Source: Pseudonocardiaceae bacterium
GTDB taxonomy: Bacteria > Actinomycetota > Actinomycetes > Mycobacteriales > Pseudonocardiaceae
Assembly (NCBI GenBank): GCA_009379815.1
Contig: WHSY01000016.1
Span: 1 to 64,000 of the forward strand
Reading direction: 5' to 3'
Length of the DNA stretch: 64,000 nucleotides
Below, piece by piece: positions 29,303-38,150 of the stretch. The notes under the pieces were generated by a model, which was not told the origin of the DNA, ran no database searches, and worked only from the letters and a program-made list of their open reading frames with translations. Numbering within the stretch: the stretch's first letter is position 1; each line of letters starts with the position of its first letter. The translations under genes were made by a program, and so were the position numbers.

Positions 29303-30301
29303 TCATGTCACGACCTCGCTTGCGGAATCCACGAACGCGGCTGCATCCTTCTCGAACGCCGTGCGACACCCTGGACAGCAGAAGAAATAGGTAGTGCCGT
29401 CGTACTCGGCCTTGTGCCGCGCGGACCTCACCTCCACCGCCATGCCGCAGACGGGATCCACGGCCTCCTCGACGTCCGGGACCTCCGTGGCCACCCCGGC
29501 GGTCAATTTCCTTTCGGCGCCCAGCTTCACCAGTTCCGCCAGGATCGCAACAGCTATCTCGCGGTGCGAGGTCTTCCCGAGGTCCAGACCGGCCGGTACC
29601 GTCACGCGCTCCAGCGTTTCCTCCGGAAGACCTCGATCCCTCAGGTATCCCAGCACCGAGGCGCCTCGCTGGCGAGAACCCACCAGCCCGATGTAGGCGG
29701 GTCCGACACCCAATGCCCGCTCGACCGCGTCCTCGTCGTGGTGACCCTGCGTCGCCACCACGACGATCGAGCGCTCATTCACGCCGGCCGCCTCGAAATC
29801 GAGCTCGCTGACGACCCGGTCGGCATGCGGGTGGTCTTCGGACGAGCCCCCGTCGGGATCCAGGAGCACGGTGTGCCACCCGATCGCCGTCGCCATCTGA
29901 GTGAGCGCCTCGGTCATCGGCGACCGCCCCACGATCGCGACGTGAGGCCTGGGTTCGACGGGTTCGATGTAGACCTCCAGTGCTCCCTCACTCTGGCACG
30001 CGATCGGTACGGAGGTCACACCGTCGCGCGATGCCGCATCGAGTTCATCGGGTGGCCCGAGGAACATCAGGCGCGGCACACCCTCAGCGAGGGCGTGCCG
30101 CGCCTCGCGGACCACCACCGGCTCCGCGCAGGCCCCGCCGATCCAGCCCTGCACCTGCCCCGAGGCGGTGACGACCGCACGGTTGCCCTGCTTGCCCGAG
30201 GACGGGCCGCGCCGCCACACGACGGTCGCCAGCGCGAACACCTCGCCCCGCTGCGACAGCTCGCGGGCACGCTCGAGAACGTCCCACCCGTCCATGACCA
30301 T
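29303..30301 (-). CDS. XdhC/CoxI-family maturation factor fused to a C-terminal YHS domain
   Basis: 332 residues from ATG 30301 (MVMDGWDVLERARE), four bases after coxL. The N-terminal domain has WRRGPSSGKQGNRAVV and WIGGACAEPVVV, the XdhC start; a Rossmann-like C-terminal XdhC domain follows (HVAIVGRSPM, YIGLVGSRQRGASVL, LDLGKTSHREIAVAILAELV). XdhC proteins sulfurate the molybdenum cofactor. The last 50 residues are a YHS-type metal-binding domain: DPVCGMAVEV and TTYFFCCPGCRTAFEKD. YHS domains occur in copper and heavy-metal transporters, so copper handling for the Mo-Cu site is an attractive inference. coxF or coxI in other species corresponds. Confidence 0.88.
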   Translation of the reverse strand: MVMDGWDVLERARELSQRGEVFALATVVWRRGPSSGKQGNRAVVTASGQVQGWIGGACAEPVVVREARHALAEGVPRLMFLGPPDELDAASRDGVTSVPIACQSEGALEVYIEPVEPRPHVAIVGRSPMTEALTQMATAIGWHTVLLDPDGGSSEDHPHADRVVSELDFEAAGVNERSIVVVATQGHHDEDAVERALGVGPAYIGLVGSRQRGASVLGYLRDRGLPEETLERVTVPAGLDLGKTSHREIAVAILAELVKLGAERKLTAGVATEVPDVEEAVDPVCGMAVEVRSARHKAEYDGTTYFFCCPGCRTAFEKDAAAFVDSASEVVT

Positions 30302-30305
30302 CGGC

Positions 30306-32690
30306 TCAGTCGGTCTTGACCGGGGGCGCACCGGATACGTCGCGCTTGTACGTGATGGCCTCCCACACGCGGTCCGGTAGCAGGGGCATGTCGATGTTGC
30401 GGACACCGGTGTCGTCGATCGCATCCATCACCGCGTTGACGAACGCGGCAGGGCCGCCCACGGCCGCGCACTCCCCGACGCCCTTGGCGCCGATCGGATG
30501 GTGCGGCGACGCGGTCGTGACCTCGTGGAGCTCGAAGCCCGGAGTCTCCCACGCCGTCGGCAGCAGGTAGTCCATGTAGTTCGACCCGACGCAGTTGCCG
30601 TCGGCATCGAACGTGATGAACTGCATGTTCGCCATCGCGTAAGCCTCGGTCATACCGCCCATGATCTGACCCTCGACGATCATGGGATTGATGCGGACCC
30701 CGCAGTCATCGACGGCGACCATGCGCAACACGTCCCAGACGCCGGTCTCCGGATCGACCTCGACCGTCACGATGTACGCGGCGAACGGCCACGTCAGGTT
30801 GGGCGGGTCGTAGTAGGCGTTGTTCTCGAGACCCGGTTCGAGGCCGTCGGGCATGTTGGAGTAGGCGGCCATCGCGCAGTCCTGGATGGTCACACCCCGG
30901 TCGTGAGCGCCTCGGACGTAGAACCGACCCAGCTCCCACTCGACGTCCTCCTCGGAGACCTCCAGGAGATGGGCGGCCAGCTTCCTCGCCTTGGCGCGGA
31001 TCTTGCGGGACACCATGGCCGTCGCGGCCCCCGCCGTCGGTGTGCTGCGGGAGGCGTAGGTCCCCATGCCGTACGGCGTGTTGTCGGTGTCGCCGTGCTC
31101 GACGACGATGTCGGGGGCGGGGATGCCGAGCTCGTGGGTCACGATCTGAGCGAACGTCGTCTCGTGTCCCTGCCCCTGGGTCTTCGCCCCGATCTTCAGG
31201 ATCGCCTTGCCGCTGGGATGCACCCGCAGCTCCGCGGCGTCGAACATCTTGATCCCGATGATGTCGTACTCGCGGCTGTTGCCCGCCCCGAGCGGCTCGC
31301 TCATCGTCGAGATACCGATCCCGAGCCGCCGGCCCCGGGAACGGGCCTCCTCCTTCTCGCGCAAGAAGTCCTGGTAGCCGATGGCGTCCAGCGCCACGTC
31401 CAGGCACTTCTCGTACTGCCCCGAGTCGAGCAGGAACCCGAACGGCGTGCGGTGCGGAAAGTCATCGTCCTTGACGAGGTTCATCCGCCGGAACTCGGCC
31501 TGATCCATCCCCAGGTCGAAGGCAGCCGCCCGGATCATGCGTTCCTGGAAGAACATGGCTTCGGTGATCCGGAACGAACATCGGTACGCCACCCCTCCCG
31601 GCGCCTTGTTGGTATACGTCCCCTGGGCGGTCTGATAGCCGTACGGGATGTCGTAACAACCGAACGCCGAGTGGAACAACCCGATCTTGAACTTGCTGGG
31701 CTGCGCGTCGGAGAAGAACGCGCCGTTGTCGGTGTCCGCATGGAACCGGGTGGCGAGGATCTTGCCATCGTTGCGCAGCGCGAGCTGACCCTCGATGTAC
31801 ATGTCGCGCGCGAACCCGGTGGAGGTGAGGTTGCCGGTCTTGTCCTCGATCCACTTGACCGGACGCCCGAGCAGGATGGAGCACAGGATCGACGCCACAT
31901 ATCCCGGATAGACGGGGACCTTGTTGCCGAACCCGCCACCGATGTCCGGCGAGATGATCCGGATCATGTGCTCGGGCAGTTCTGCCACGAGCGCCACCGC
32001 GGACCGGATGATGTGCGGCGCCTGGGTGGTCATGTAGACCGTGAGCTTGGTGGTTGCGGGGTTGTAGTCCGCGATCGATCCGCAGCACTCGATGGGCGAC
32101 GGATGCGACCTCGGGTAGTGCAGCCGAAGCGTCGAGATCTTGTCCGCCTGGGCGAAGGCGCGCTCGGTTCCTTCGCGGTCGCCGACCTCCCAGCGGTAGC
32201 AGACGTTGTCGTTCTGGCCCACCTTGTCGTCGCGGATCAACGGGGCGTCGGATGCCAGCGCCTGCTCGGGGTTGACGATCGCGGGCAGCGGCTCGTACTC
32301 GACCTCGATCGCCTCACACCCGTCCTTGGCGATGTAGGGGTCGTCGGCGACCACGCATGCGATCTCCTGGCCCTGGAAGCGCACCTTGTCGGTGGCCAGC
32401 ACCGCCTGCGTGTCGTACGACAGTGTCGGCATCCACGCGAGGTTGTGCTGGGCAGCCATCTCGCCGGTGAGCACCATGTGCACACCGGGGATCTGCCAGG
32501 CCTTGGTCGTGTCGACCGACTTGATCCGCGCATGCGCCACCGGGCTGCGGAGGATCTCCATGTGCAGCATGCCGGTCAGCTTGAAGTCGTCGGTGTAGTT
32601 GCCCTTGCCGCGCAGGAAGCGGTCGTCCTCGACCCGCTTGCGACTCGAGCCCAACCCACCGATCTTGATTTCGTCTAGCGCTTGCGCCAT
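30306..32690 (-). CDS. coxL: Aerobic carbon monoxide dehydrogenase large subunit, form I
   Basis: Catalytic Mo-Cu subunit that oxidises CO to CO2, feeding electrons to CoxS and CoxM. 794 residues. The motif AYRCSFR (Cys371 is the copper-bound cysteine) is the form I signature, in contrast to AYRGAGR of form II. The molybdopterin motifs GGGFGNKVPVYPG and GQGHETTFAQI and the catalytic glutamate GVGECAAVGG (Glu740) are present. So this enzyme should be a true CO dehydrogenase. coxS lies 30 bases upstream, and the XdhC-YHS gene 4 bases downstream. Confidence 0.96.
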   Translation of the reverse strand: MAQALDEIKIGGLGSSRKRVEDDRFLRGKGNYTDDFKLTGMLHMEILRSPVAHARIKSVDTTKAWQIPGVHMVLTGEMAAQHNLAWMPTLSYDTQAVLATDKVRFQGQEIACVVADDPYIAKDGCEAIEVEYEPLPAIVNPEQALASDAPLIRDDKVGQNDNVCYRWEVGDREGTERAFAQADKISTLRLHYPRSHPSPIECCGSIADYNPATTKLTVYMTTQAPHIIRSAVALVAELPEHMIRIISPDIGGGFGNKVPVYPGYVASILCSILLGRPVKWIEDKTGNLTSTGFARDMYIEGQLALRNDGKILATRFHADTDNGAFFSDAQPSKFKIGLFHSAFGCYDIPYGYQTAQGTYTNKAPGGVAYRCSFRITEAMFFQERMIRAAAFDLGMDQAEFRRMNLVKDDDFPHRTPFGFLLDSGQYEKCLDVALDAIGYQDFLREKEEARSRGRRLGIGISTMSEPLGAGNSREYDIIGIKMFDAAELRVHPSGKAILKIGAKTQGQGHETTFAQIVTHELGIPAPDIVVEHGDTDNTPYGMGTYASRSTPTAGAATAMVSRKIRAKARKLAAHLLEVSEEDVEWELGRFYVRGAHDRGVTIQDCAMAAYSNMPDGLEPGLENNAYYDPPNLTWPFAAYIVTVEVDPETGVWDVLRMVAVDDCGVRINPMIVEGQIMGGMTEAYAMANMQFITFDADGNCVGSNYMDYLLPTAWETPGFELHEVTTASPHHPIGAKGVGECAAVGGPAAFVNAVMDAIDDTGVRNIDMPLLPDRVWEAITYKRDVSGAPPVKTD

Positions 32691-32720
32691 GTCGTCCCTC
32701 CTTGTCGCCAGCTCGCGCCG

Positions 32721-33212
32721 TCAGCGCCTGACAGCGGCTTCCGACCGCATCTTCTCTGCGGCCCACAGCACCGACTTCACGATGTTCTGGTAGCCGGTGC
32801 AGCGACAGAGGTTGCCGGACAGCGCCCAACGCACGTCCTCCTCCGTCGGGTTGGGGTTCTCTTCGAGGAGCGCCTTCGCGGTCATCATCATGCCGGAGGT
32901 GCAGAAGCCGCATTGCAGCCCGTGCTCCTCCTTGAAGCCTTCCTGTACGGCGTGCAGCTCGCTCGCCCTGGATATGCCCTCGACGGTTTCGACCTCGTGC
33001 CCGTCGGCCTGCACGGCGAACATCGTGCACGACTTGATGGGCTTGCCATCGAAGTTCACGGTGCACGCACCGCAGTTCGTCGTGTCGCAGCCGATATGCG
33101 TACCGGTCAGCCCCAGCACCTCGCGGAGGAAATGGGCCAGCAGCATGCGAGGCTCGACGTCGGCGACTTTGGGTTCACCGTTGACCGTGACGTTTACCCG
33201 CCGCTCTTCCAT
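32721..33212 (-). CDS. coxS: Carbon monoxide dehydrogenase small subunit (2 x [2Fe-2S])
   Basis: Electron-transfer subunit. I start at ATG 33212 ([14 protein letters not shown]) after GAGGAGG; 163 residues. The plant-type cluster is bound by [13 protein letters not shown] and a later KSCTMF Cys, the second cluster by QCGFCTSG and LCRCTGY. The frame extends upstream to 33353 but this is the coxM end. A 61-base gap separates it from coxM. Confidence 0.95.
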   Translation of the reverse strand: MEERRVNVTVNGEPKVADVEPRMLLAHFLREVLGLTGTHIGCDTTNCGACTVNFDGKPIKSCTMFAVQADGHEVETVEGISRASELHAVQEGFKEEHGLQCGFCTSGMMMTAKALLEENPNPTEEDVRWALSGNLCRCTGYQNIVKSVLWAAEKMRSEAAVRR

Positions 33213-33273
33213 CGCGTCCTCCTCGGCGTCGTCGTTACTGTGAACAACCGATACCCTCTTTATCTCAGTCGAT

Positions 33274-34143
33274 TCAGGCCGCTCGGGCAGGTTGCCGGTT
33301 CGCCAAGGCGCGGCTGACGAATGTCTGCACGACGTGGCGCTTGTATTCGGCACTGCCGCGATGGTCGGTCTTGGGCTGCGCCGCCTCGGCGGCCAGCCGC
33401 GCCGCCTGATCGATCGTCCCGGAGTTCAGCGAATTCCCCACCAGGGCTTGCTCGGCAGCCGTGGCCTTGATGTTCTGCGGGCCGACCCCGGTCAATGCGA
33501 TGCCTGCCCGGCTCACCGTCGAGCCGGACGACTCGAGCGCCACGGCAACCCCGACGGTGGCGAAGTCCCCCACCCGCCGCTCGAGCTTGAGGTAGTCCCC
33601 CGACACGGTCCCCTTCGGCGCCGGGACCCTGGCTTCGACCGCAATCTCGCCCTGCCGCAGCGCGTTCTGGAAGGGCCCGACGACGAGCTCTGAGACGGGG
33701 ATGACGCGCTCACCCTCTGCGCTGGCGGCGATGATCTCCCCGTTCAGCGCCAGCATCACCGACGCCCAGTCGCCCTGCGGGTCCGCGTGACACAACGAGC
33801 CGACCAGGGTTCCGCGATTGCGCACGATCGGGTCGGCGATGAGCGGCGCCGCAGCCGCCATGGTCGGCTGCTGACGATGCAGCAGCTCGGAATGCTCCAG
33901 GTCGCTATGACGGCACAGCGCACCGAAGTGAAGCGTGCCGTCCGAATCCGCCCGGTGGTAGTCGAGCCCGGGGATATTGTTGATGTCGATGAGCACCTCG
34001 AACGAGGTGAAGCGCAATTTGATCATCGGGGTGAGGCTCTGGCCGCCTGCGAGTATCTTCGCATCCTCACCGTAGAGCTTCAGTAGATCGAGCGCTTCTG
34101 AGAGCGAACGCGGGGCCTCGTAGCGGAAACGAGACGGATACAT
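33274..34143 (-). CDS. coxM: Carbon monoxide dehydrogenase medium subunit (FAD)
   Basis: Flavoprotein subunit that passes electrons from the iron-sulfur clusters to the respiratory chain. 289 residues: [18 protein letters not shown], the FAD motifs [15 protein letters not shown] near 35 and [13 protein letters not shown] near 115, and the C-terminal domain ([10 protein letters not shown]). First catalytic gene of the coxMSL order. Upstream lie two 10-base TAGTCTTGGC repeats at about 34155-34174. Confidence 0.95.
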   Translation of the reverse strand: MYPSRFRYEAPRSLSEALDLLKLYGEDAKILAGGQSLTPMIKLRFTSFEVLIDINNIPGLDYHRADSDGTLHFGALCRHSDLEHSELLHRQQPTMAAAAPLIADPIVRNRGTLVGSLCHADPQGDWASVMLALNGEIIAASAEGERVIPVSELVVGPFQNALRQGEIAVEARVPAPKGTVSGDYLKLERRVGDFATVGVAVALESSGSTVSRAGIALTGVGPQNIKATAAEQALVGNSLNSGTIDQAARLAAEAAQPKTDHRGSAEYKRHVVQTFVSRALANRQPARAA

Positions 34144-34252
34144 CCAACGCTCCTAGTCTTGGCTAGTCTTGGCCGACCCAGTGAAAGGGCTGCTACACGC
34201 CGGCAAGGCTGACAACTCGCCGGCGCACCCGTAGCGCATCCGTTTCAGGCTC

Positions 34253-34279
34253 CGCGAAGAAGGATTCAGCTCCTTCGCG
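34253..34279 (-). terminator. Hairpin between the leading unknown gene and coxM
   Basis: Arms CGCGAAG (34253-34259) and CTTCGCG (34273-34279). It follows the stop of the minus-strand gene at 34284. A second inverted repeat, CGCCGGC/GCCGGCG, lies near 34198-34224. These may attenuate transcription into coxM or end the small gene's transcript. Confidence 0.4.
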
Positions 34280-34283
34280 ACAC

Positions 34284-34595
34284 CTAGTCGTCGATGATTC
34301 CCCTGCCGTGGCGGGGCTGATTCGTCTGGCGAGGCTGCGACGTCCCGGATGATGGGCGCTCGGACTCTCGCTCAGGCTCGGCGACGGCCACCGGGGTGGA
34401 CTCCGCCTCCGGATCCGGCCTCGCCTCCTGGTGTGGTGGCCACGGGCCCGGCACCGGCTGGCCGGCGACCCTGAACCAGTCGATCAGCTCGGGCCAGGCC
34501 CAGATGGTGGGGCTCGGCCCGGTCTTGGGCGCGTGCTCGACGAGCTCGTACAGGCGGGGATTGCCTTGACTGTGTCCGGTGGACTCGATCGCCAT
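34284..34595 (-). CDS. Hypothetical protein upstream of coxM
   Basis: 103 residues. The first 55 have a structured look (LYELVEHAPKTGPSPTIWAW, LIDWFRVAGQPVPGP) with several tryptophans; the remainder is a disordered Pro/Glu/Ser/Arg tail. Family not recognised. It follows a good promoter (34679-34707) and precedes coxM on the same strand, so it is probably the first gene of the cox transcript. Confidence 0.6.
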   Translation of the reverse strand: MAIESTGHSQGNPRLYELVEHAPKTGPSPTIWAWPELIDWFRVAGQPVPGPWPPHQEARPDPEAESTPVAVAEPERESERPSSGTSQPRQTNQPRHGRGIIDD

Positions 34596-35089
34596 CGTCC
34601 GTTCCTCCCGCGTTTGGACCGCGCCTCGGTTACCCGCCTCATGCTGGTACGCGCTGTGGCGGGGCTCACGTCACTACTAGTCCACATGGAGGTGCGGAGC
34701 GTGTCAAGGGGCGGTAAGTGACCCGAACGTGGCGACGCTCTTCCGAAGCGTGACGAGGGGGCGGAGGTCCTCACCCCTCATCTCACCCCTTTTGGGGAGT
34801 AGCCCACAGGGCACAGGGGAGTGGCCCGAAGTTCGCATTTCCACCCATCGGGGTGTCATGGTCTCGTCGCGTCGGGACCGTGCTCAGCCGGCACACCAGG
34901 TCGACGGTGGCGAGGACCGCGACGCCCTCGACGAGCACGGGCCCACACCGCGGTCGAACAGGTACGGCACCTTCCCGGGCCGTAGGCGGCTCCACCCAGC
35001 GGGTGGACGTGCCCCGCCGTGAAGCACACCCTCGGCGGGGGAGCCCCTCGGGGGGACGCGCAGCTCCACACCGTGGCCGTTCGTGCCGC
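34596..35089. other. Intergenic region upstream of the cox unit, possible decayed coding sequence
   Basis: The left part holds the cox-side promoter and CCCCTTTTGGGG at 34786-34797. From about 34830 to 35089 the minus strand shows coding-like pieces in two frames (VPYLFDRGVGP then VLVEGVAVLATVDLV) without a complete gene, suggesting a frameshifted remnant. No function assigned. Confidence 0.4.
34679..34707 (-). promoter_or_regulatory. Promoter candidate for the minus-strand cox unit
   Basis: -35 TTGACA (34702-34707) is perfect; 17 bases later TGGACT (34679-34684) serves as a -10. Start would be near 34672, about 77 bases before the first ATG. Confidence 0.5.
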
Positions 35090-35785
35090 TCAGGCTGTCC
35101 CGTCGTGGAACAGATCCGCCTCGCGCGCTTCGTCGGCAATGAAGCTGTCGGCGTAGTGCTCCCGGAACGCGCGCATGATCTCGCCGAACGGCAGATCGGC
35201 ATACCAACCGCGATCGTGCACGTACTCCATGTGCCGCGCACCGTCGGCGCCGTACTGATGCAGCAGTGCATCGTGCACGCCGTCGAAGGCCATCGCGGAC
35301 ACGCCGAAGCGGTCGCACAGCTCAGCGTTGAACGCCGGGGTCGCCTTCACCCACCGGCCGCGCAGCCACATCTCAGCGTAGCCGTGGAAGACGAACAGCT
35401 CCGAGCCGTTCATCCGTTCCCGGAGGGCCGGCGTCTGCAGGTGGTTGCGCACGTCGGCGAAGCCGAGCCTGGCGGGGATGCCGGCCGCCCTCGCGGCGGC
35501 GGCGAGCAGCACCGCCTTCGGGATGCAGTAGGTCCGATCGGCCGTGGCGACGGTGCTCGCGCGGTGGTGGCCGGGATCGGCCGAGACCGAGTACGGGTCG
35601 TACCAGATGTCGTCGCGGACTGCCTCGAAGAGCCGCACCGCCGAGGTCACCGGATCGACGGCCCGGCCGTCAACAGTCGGGCCGTCGACACCGCCGAGCA
35701 CCCGGCGGGTGAAGCGGGCGACCGCGGGGGTCGACGAGTCGACGAACTCACCCGGCGCGATGAAGTCCTGCGGGGCGGGTGTCAT
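35090..35785 (-). CDS. Transglutaminase-like cysteine peptidase family protein
   Basis: 231 residues from ATG 35785 (MTPAPQDFIAPGEFVDS). The transglutaminase-core nucleophile is in TYCIPKAVLLAAAARAAGIPARLG and the histidine in VFHGYAEMWLRGRWVKATPAFN. The position where an Asp usually completes the triad reads KATPAFN, as far as I can align, so the third residue is uncertain. No signal peptide. It is divergent from the synthetase remnant at 35898. Substrate unknown. Confidence 0.8.
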   Translation of the reverse strand: MTPAPQDFIAPGEFVDSSTPAVARFTRRVLGGVDGPTVDGRAVDPVTSAVRLFEAVRDDIWYDPYSVSADPGHHRASTVATADRTYCIPKAVLLAAAARAAGIPARLGFADVRNHLQTPALRERMNGSELFVFHGYAEMWLRGRWVKATPAFNAELCDRFGVSAMAFDGVHDALLHQYGADGARHMEYVHDRGWYADLPFGEIMRAFREHYADSFIADEAREADLFHDGTA

Positions 35786-35897
35786 GCCACCTCCCTGAAT
35801 CCCTGGCTTCGTTGACACGGTACTGGGCGGCTCGACAGGATCGATACCGAGCGAGCCGATCAGCGCGGGGCGCCTTTCGAGGGCAGGAACGGGCACA

Positions 35898-36287
35898 ATG
35901 GGCATCTATGACGAGCGTCCCTGGTTGGCGCGGTTCGACTCGGGTCAGCCTGTGGATATCGAGGTGGCGTACGGCAGTGCGTTGGAGATGTGCGCCGCGT
36001 CGGTAGCGCGGGCTCCGGACGCGCCGGCCATCCGGTATTTCGATGGTGTGATCACGCTGCGTGAGCTGGATGGGTTGTCGGATGCGTTCGCGTGCGGGCT
36101 GCTCGACTCCGGGATCACCCGGGGTGATCGGGTGGCGCGAGCTCATCGACTTCTGCACACCGGCATGGCCGCCTACAAATACCCCCGCCACGTCGAACTC
36201 CTCGACGAACTACCCACAACCGTCACCGGCAAACTCCTCCGCCGCGAGCTGCGCGCCCGCGACCAGGCAGCGGCGGACGGCGGTTGA
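35898..36287 (+). pseudogene. Remnant of an AMP-binding acyl-CoA synthetase
   Basis: The 129-codon frame joins the first ~75 residues of an AMP-forming ligase (MGIYDERPWLARFD, APAIRYFDGVITLREL, GITRGDRVA) directly to its last ~45 (MAAYKYPRHVELLDELPTTV, GKLLRRELR). The whole ATP-binding and catalytic centre of some 350-400 residues is missing. Just before the junctional MAAYKYP, the other frame reads RELIDFC, the normal continuation of this family, so a small frameshift accompanies the deletion. Not functional as a ligase. Confidence 0.8.
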
Positions 36288-36351
36288 CCTACCGCACGGC
36301 CGCCCCCTTGGCAGGGACGGCGCCCATCGACTCGCATCGGGAGGAACTCGG

Positions 36352-36663
36352 ATGTATCGGCTCACTGTGCTCTACGGCCACCCGGACGACCCGGCCCACT
36401 TCGACGAGCACTACCGCTCGGTACACGCCCCGCTGGCCGGCAAGGTGGGCGGGCTGACCGGCTACACCTGGGGCAAGTGCGAGACCGCGGACGGTAGCAA
36501 GCCGCCGTACTACCTGGTTGCCGAGCTGCGGGCGGAGTCCAAGCAGGCCCTGCAGGGGGCGCTGGAGACGCCGGAGGGCCAGGCCGCGGTGGCCGACCTG
36601 CCCAACTTCGCCACCGGCGGCACCACCATGGTCTGGGATGAGGTGCAGGTCGAGGTCGGCTGA
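36352..36663 (+). CDS. EthD-family dimeric alpha/beta-barrel protein
   Basis: 103 residues from ATG 36352 after GAGGAACTCGG. MYRLTVLYGHPDDPAHFDEH and YRSVHAPLAGKVGGLTGYTW show the EthD pattern (strand, then D..F..HY...H.PL). EthD-like proteins assist oxidative degradation of ethers and related compounds; the role here is unknown. The stop overlaps the next gene in TGATG, so it is coupled with the FAD oxidase. Confidence 0.85.
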   Translation: MYRLTVLYGHPDDPAHFDEHYRSVHAPLAGKVGGLTGYTWGKCETADGSKPPYYLVAELRAESKQALQGALETPEGQAAVADLPNFATGGTTMVWDEVQVEVG

Positions 36664-38045
36664 TGGCCGACCTGGCCGACGAGCTGCGCCGGGTGCTCCC
36701 GGCGCAGCTCGTGGCGTCCGATCCGGACGTGGTGGCGGGGTATCGGCACGACGAGGCACCGTGGTGCCCTTCGGAGCCTCCCGCGGTGGTGGTCCGCCCC
36801 GAGTGCACCGAGCACGTAGCCGAGACATTGCGGACGGCATCGGCACTCGGTGTCCCGGTGGTGGCGCAGGGGGCGCGGACGGGCCTGTCCGGCGCGGCCA
36901 ATGGCATCGCGGGATGTGTGGTGCTGTCGTGCGAGCGGATGAACCGGATCGTCGAGATCAACCCGGCCGACCGCACCGCGATGGTCGAGCCCGGCGTGAC
37001 GAATGCCGCGCTCTCCCGGGCCGCCGCCGAGCAGGGTCTGTTCTACCCGCCCGACCCGTCGAGTTGGGAGACGTCGTCGATCGGCGGCAACATCAGCACC
37101 AATGCCGGCGGGTTGTGCTGCGTGAAGTACGGCGTGACCAGCGAGTACGTCCTCGGGCTCGAAGCGGTACTGGCCACCGGCGAGGTGCTGCACACCGGGC
37201 GGCGCACCGCCAAGGGGGTGGCCGGGTACGACCTGACCCGGCTGCTCGTCGGTTCCGAGGGCACCCTGGCCGTCGTCACGCGCGCCACGCTGGCCTTGCG
37301 GCCCGCGCCGCCGCCCGCGCTGACCGTCGTCGGTGGCTTCGGCAGCACGGCGGCCGCCGGCGCGGCGGTGGCGGAACTGACCTCCGGAGGGCATACTCCC
37401 TCGCTGCTCGAGGTGATGGACGCGCCGTGCATCCGGGCCGTCAACGCCTACCGCGACATGGGGTTACCGACCGACTCCGCGGCGCTACTGCTCGCCCAGT
37501 CCGAAGGTGACGCCACCACCGACGCCGCGGCGGCGGTCGCCGCGATCGGCAAGGTATTCCGGTCCTGCGGCGCCACCGATGTCGTCGAGGCCGATACCGA
37601 GGCGGAGTCGGAACTGCTGCTCGCGGCGCGCCGGCTGGTCGGCCCGGCGGTGTTCGCACTGGGAGCGGGGCTGGTCGAGGACGTCTGCGTGCCCCGCTCC
37701 CGGCTCGTCGCGCTGCTCGACGGGGTGGCCGCCATCGCCGCCCGCCACGACGTCGCACTGTTCGTCACCGGCCACGCCGGCGACGGCAACATGCACCCGG
37801 TGATCACCTTCGACGAGTCGGACGAGAACGAAGTGGCACGCGCGCACCTCGCCTTCGACGAGATCATGCGGCTGGCGCTGGACCTGGGCGGGACCATCAC
37901 GGGTGAGCACGGCGTCGGGATCCTCAAGAAGGGGTGGCTCGCGAGCGAGCTCGGGCCGGTCTCGATGCGGCTGCACGAAGCCATCAAGAAGGTCTTCGAC
38001 CCCGACGGCATCCTCAACCCCGGCAAGCTCTTCCAGCCGCCGTAG
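36663..38045 (+). CDS. FAD-linked oxidase, glycolate/D-lactate dehydrogenase (GlcD) type
   Basis: 460 residues. FAD-binding PCMH domain with VVAQGARTGLSGAANG near 80 and DPSSWETSSIGGNISTNAGG near 130; C-terminal oxidase domain with TGHAGDGNMHPVI and GTITGEHGVGILKKGWL, where the conserved His and Glu bind the 2-hydroxyacid. Oxidises glycolate, D-lactate or D-2-hydroxyglutarate-like acids with transfer to the respiratory chain; the exact acid is not evident. Follows the EthD gene with a one-base overlap. Confidence 0.9.
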   Translation: MADLADELRRVLPAQLVASDPDVVAGYRHDEAPWCPSEPPAVVVRPECTEHVAETLRTASALGVPVVAQGARTGLSGAANGIAGCVVLSCERMNRIVEINPADRTAMVEPGVTNAALSRAAAEQGLFYPPDPSSWETSSIGGNISTNAGGLCCVKYGVTSEYVLGLEAVLATGEVLHTGRRTAKGVAGYDLTRLLVGSEGTLAVVTRATLALRPAPPPALTVVGGFGSTAAAGAAVAELTSGGHTPSLLEVMDAPCIRAVNAYRDMGLPTDSAALLLAQSEGDATTDAAAAVAAIGKVFRSCGATDVVEADTEAESELLLAARRLVGPAVFALGAGLVEDVCVPRSRLVALLDGVAAIAARHDVALFVTGHAGDGNMHPVITFDESDENEVARAHLAFDEIMRLALDLGGTITGEHGVGILKKGWLASELGPVSMRLHEAIKKVFDPDGILNPGKLFQPP

Positions 38046-38150
38046 GCCAGCCGCCGGCTGATCGCACGGCGTCGGTGCGACGCAGTAGCGTGAGTTCGCA
38101 GAGCACGGTGACCGGAATCAACGCCGGCCGGAACCAGGAGACGGAGGTCG

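Noticed and set aside
36289-37394. Minus-strand open frames opposite the EthD and FAD-oxidase genes
   Set aside because: Shadows of well-supported plus-strand genes.
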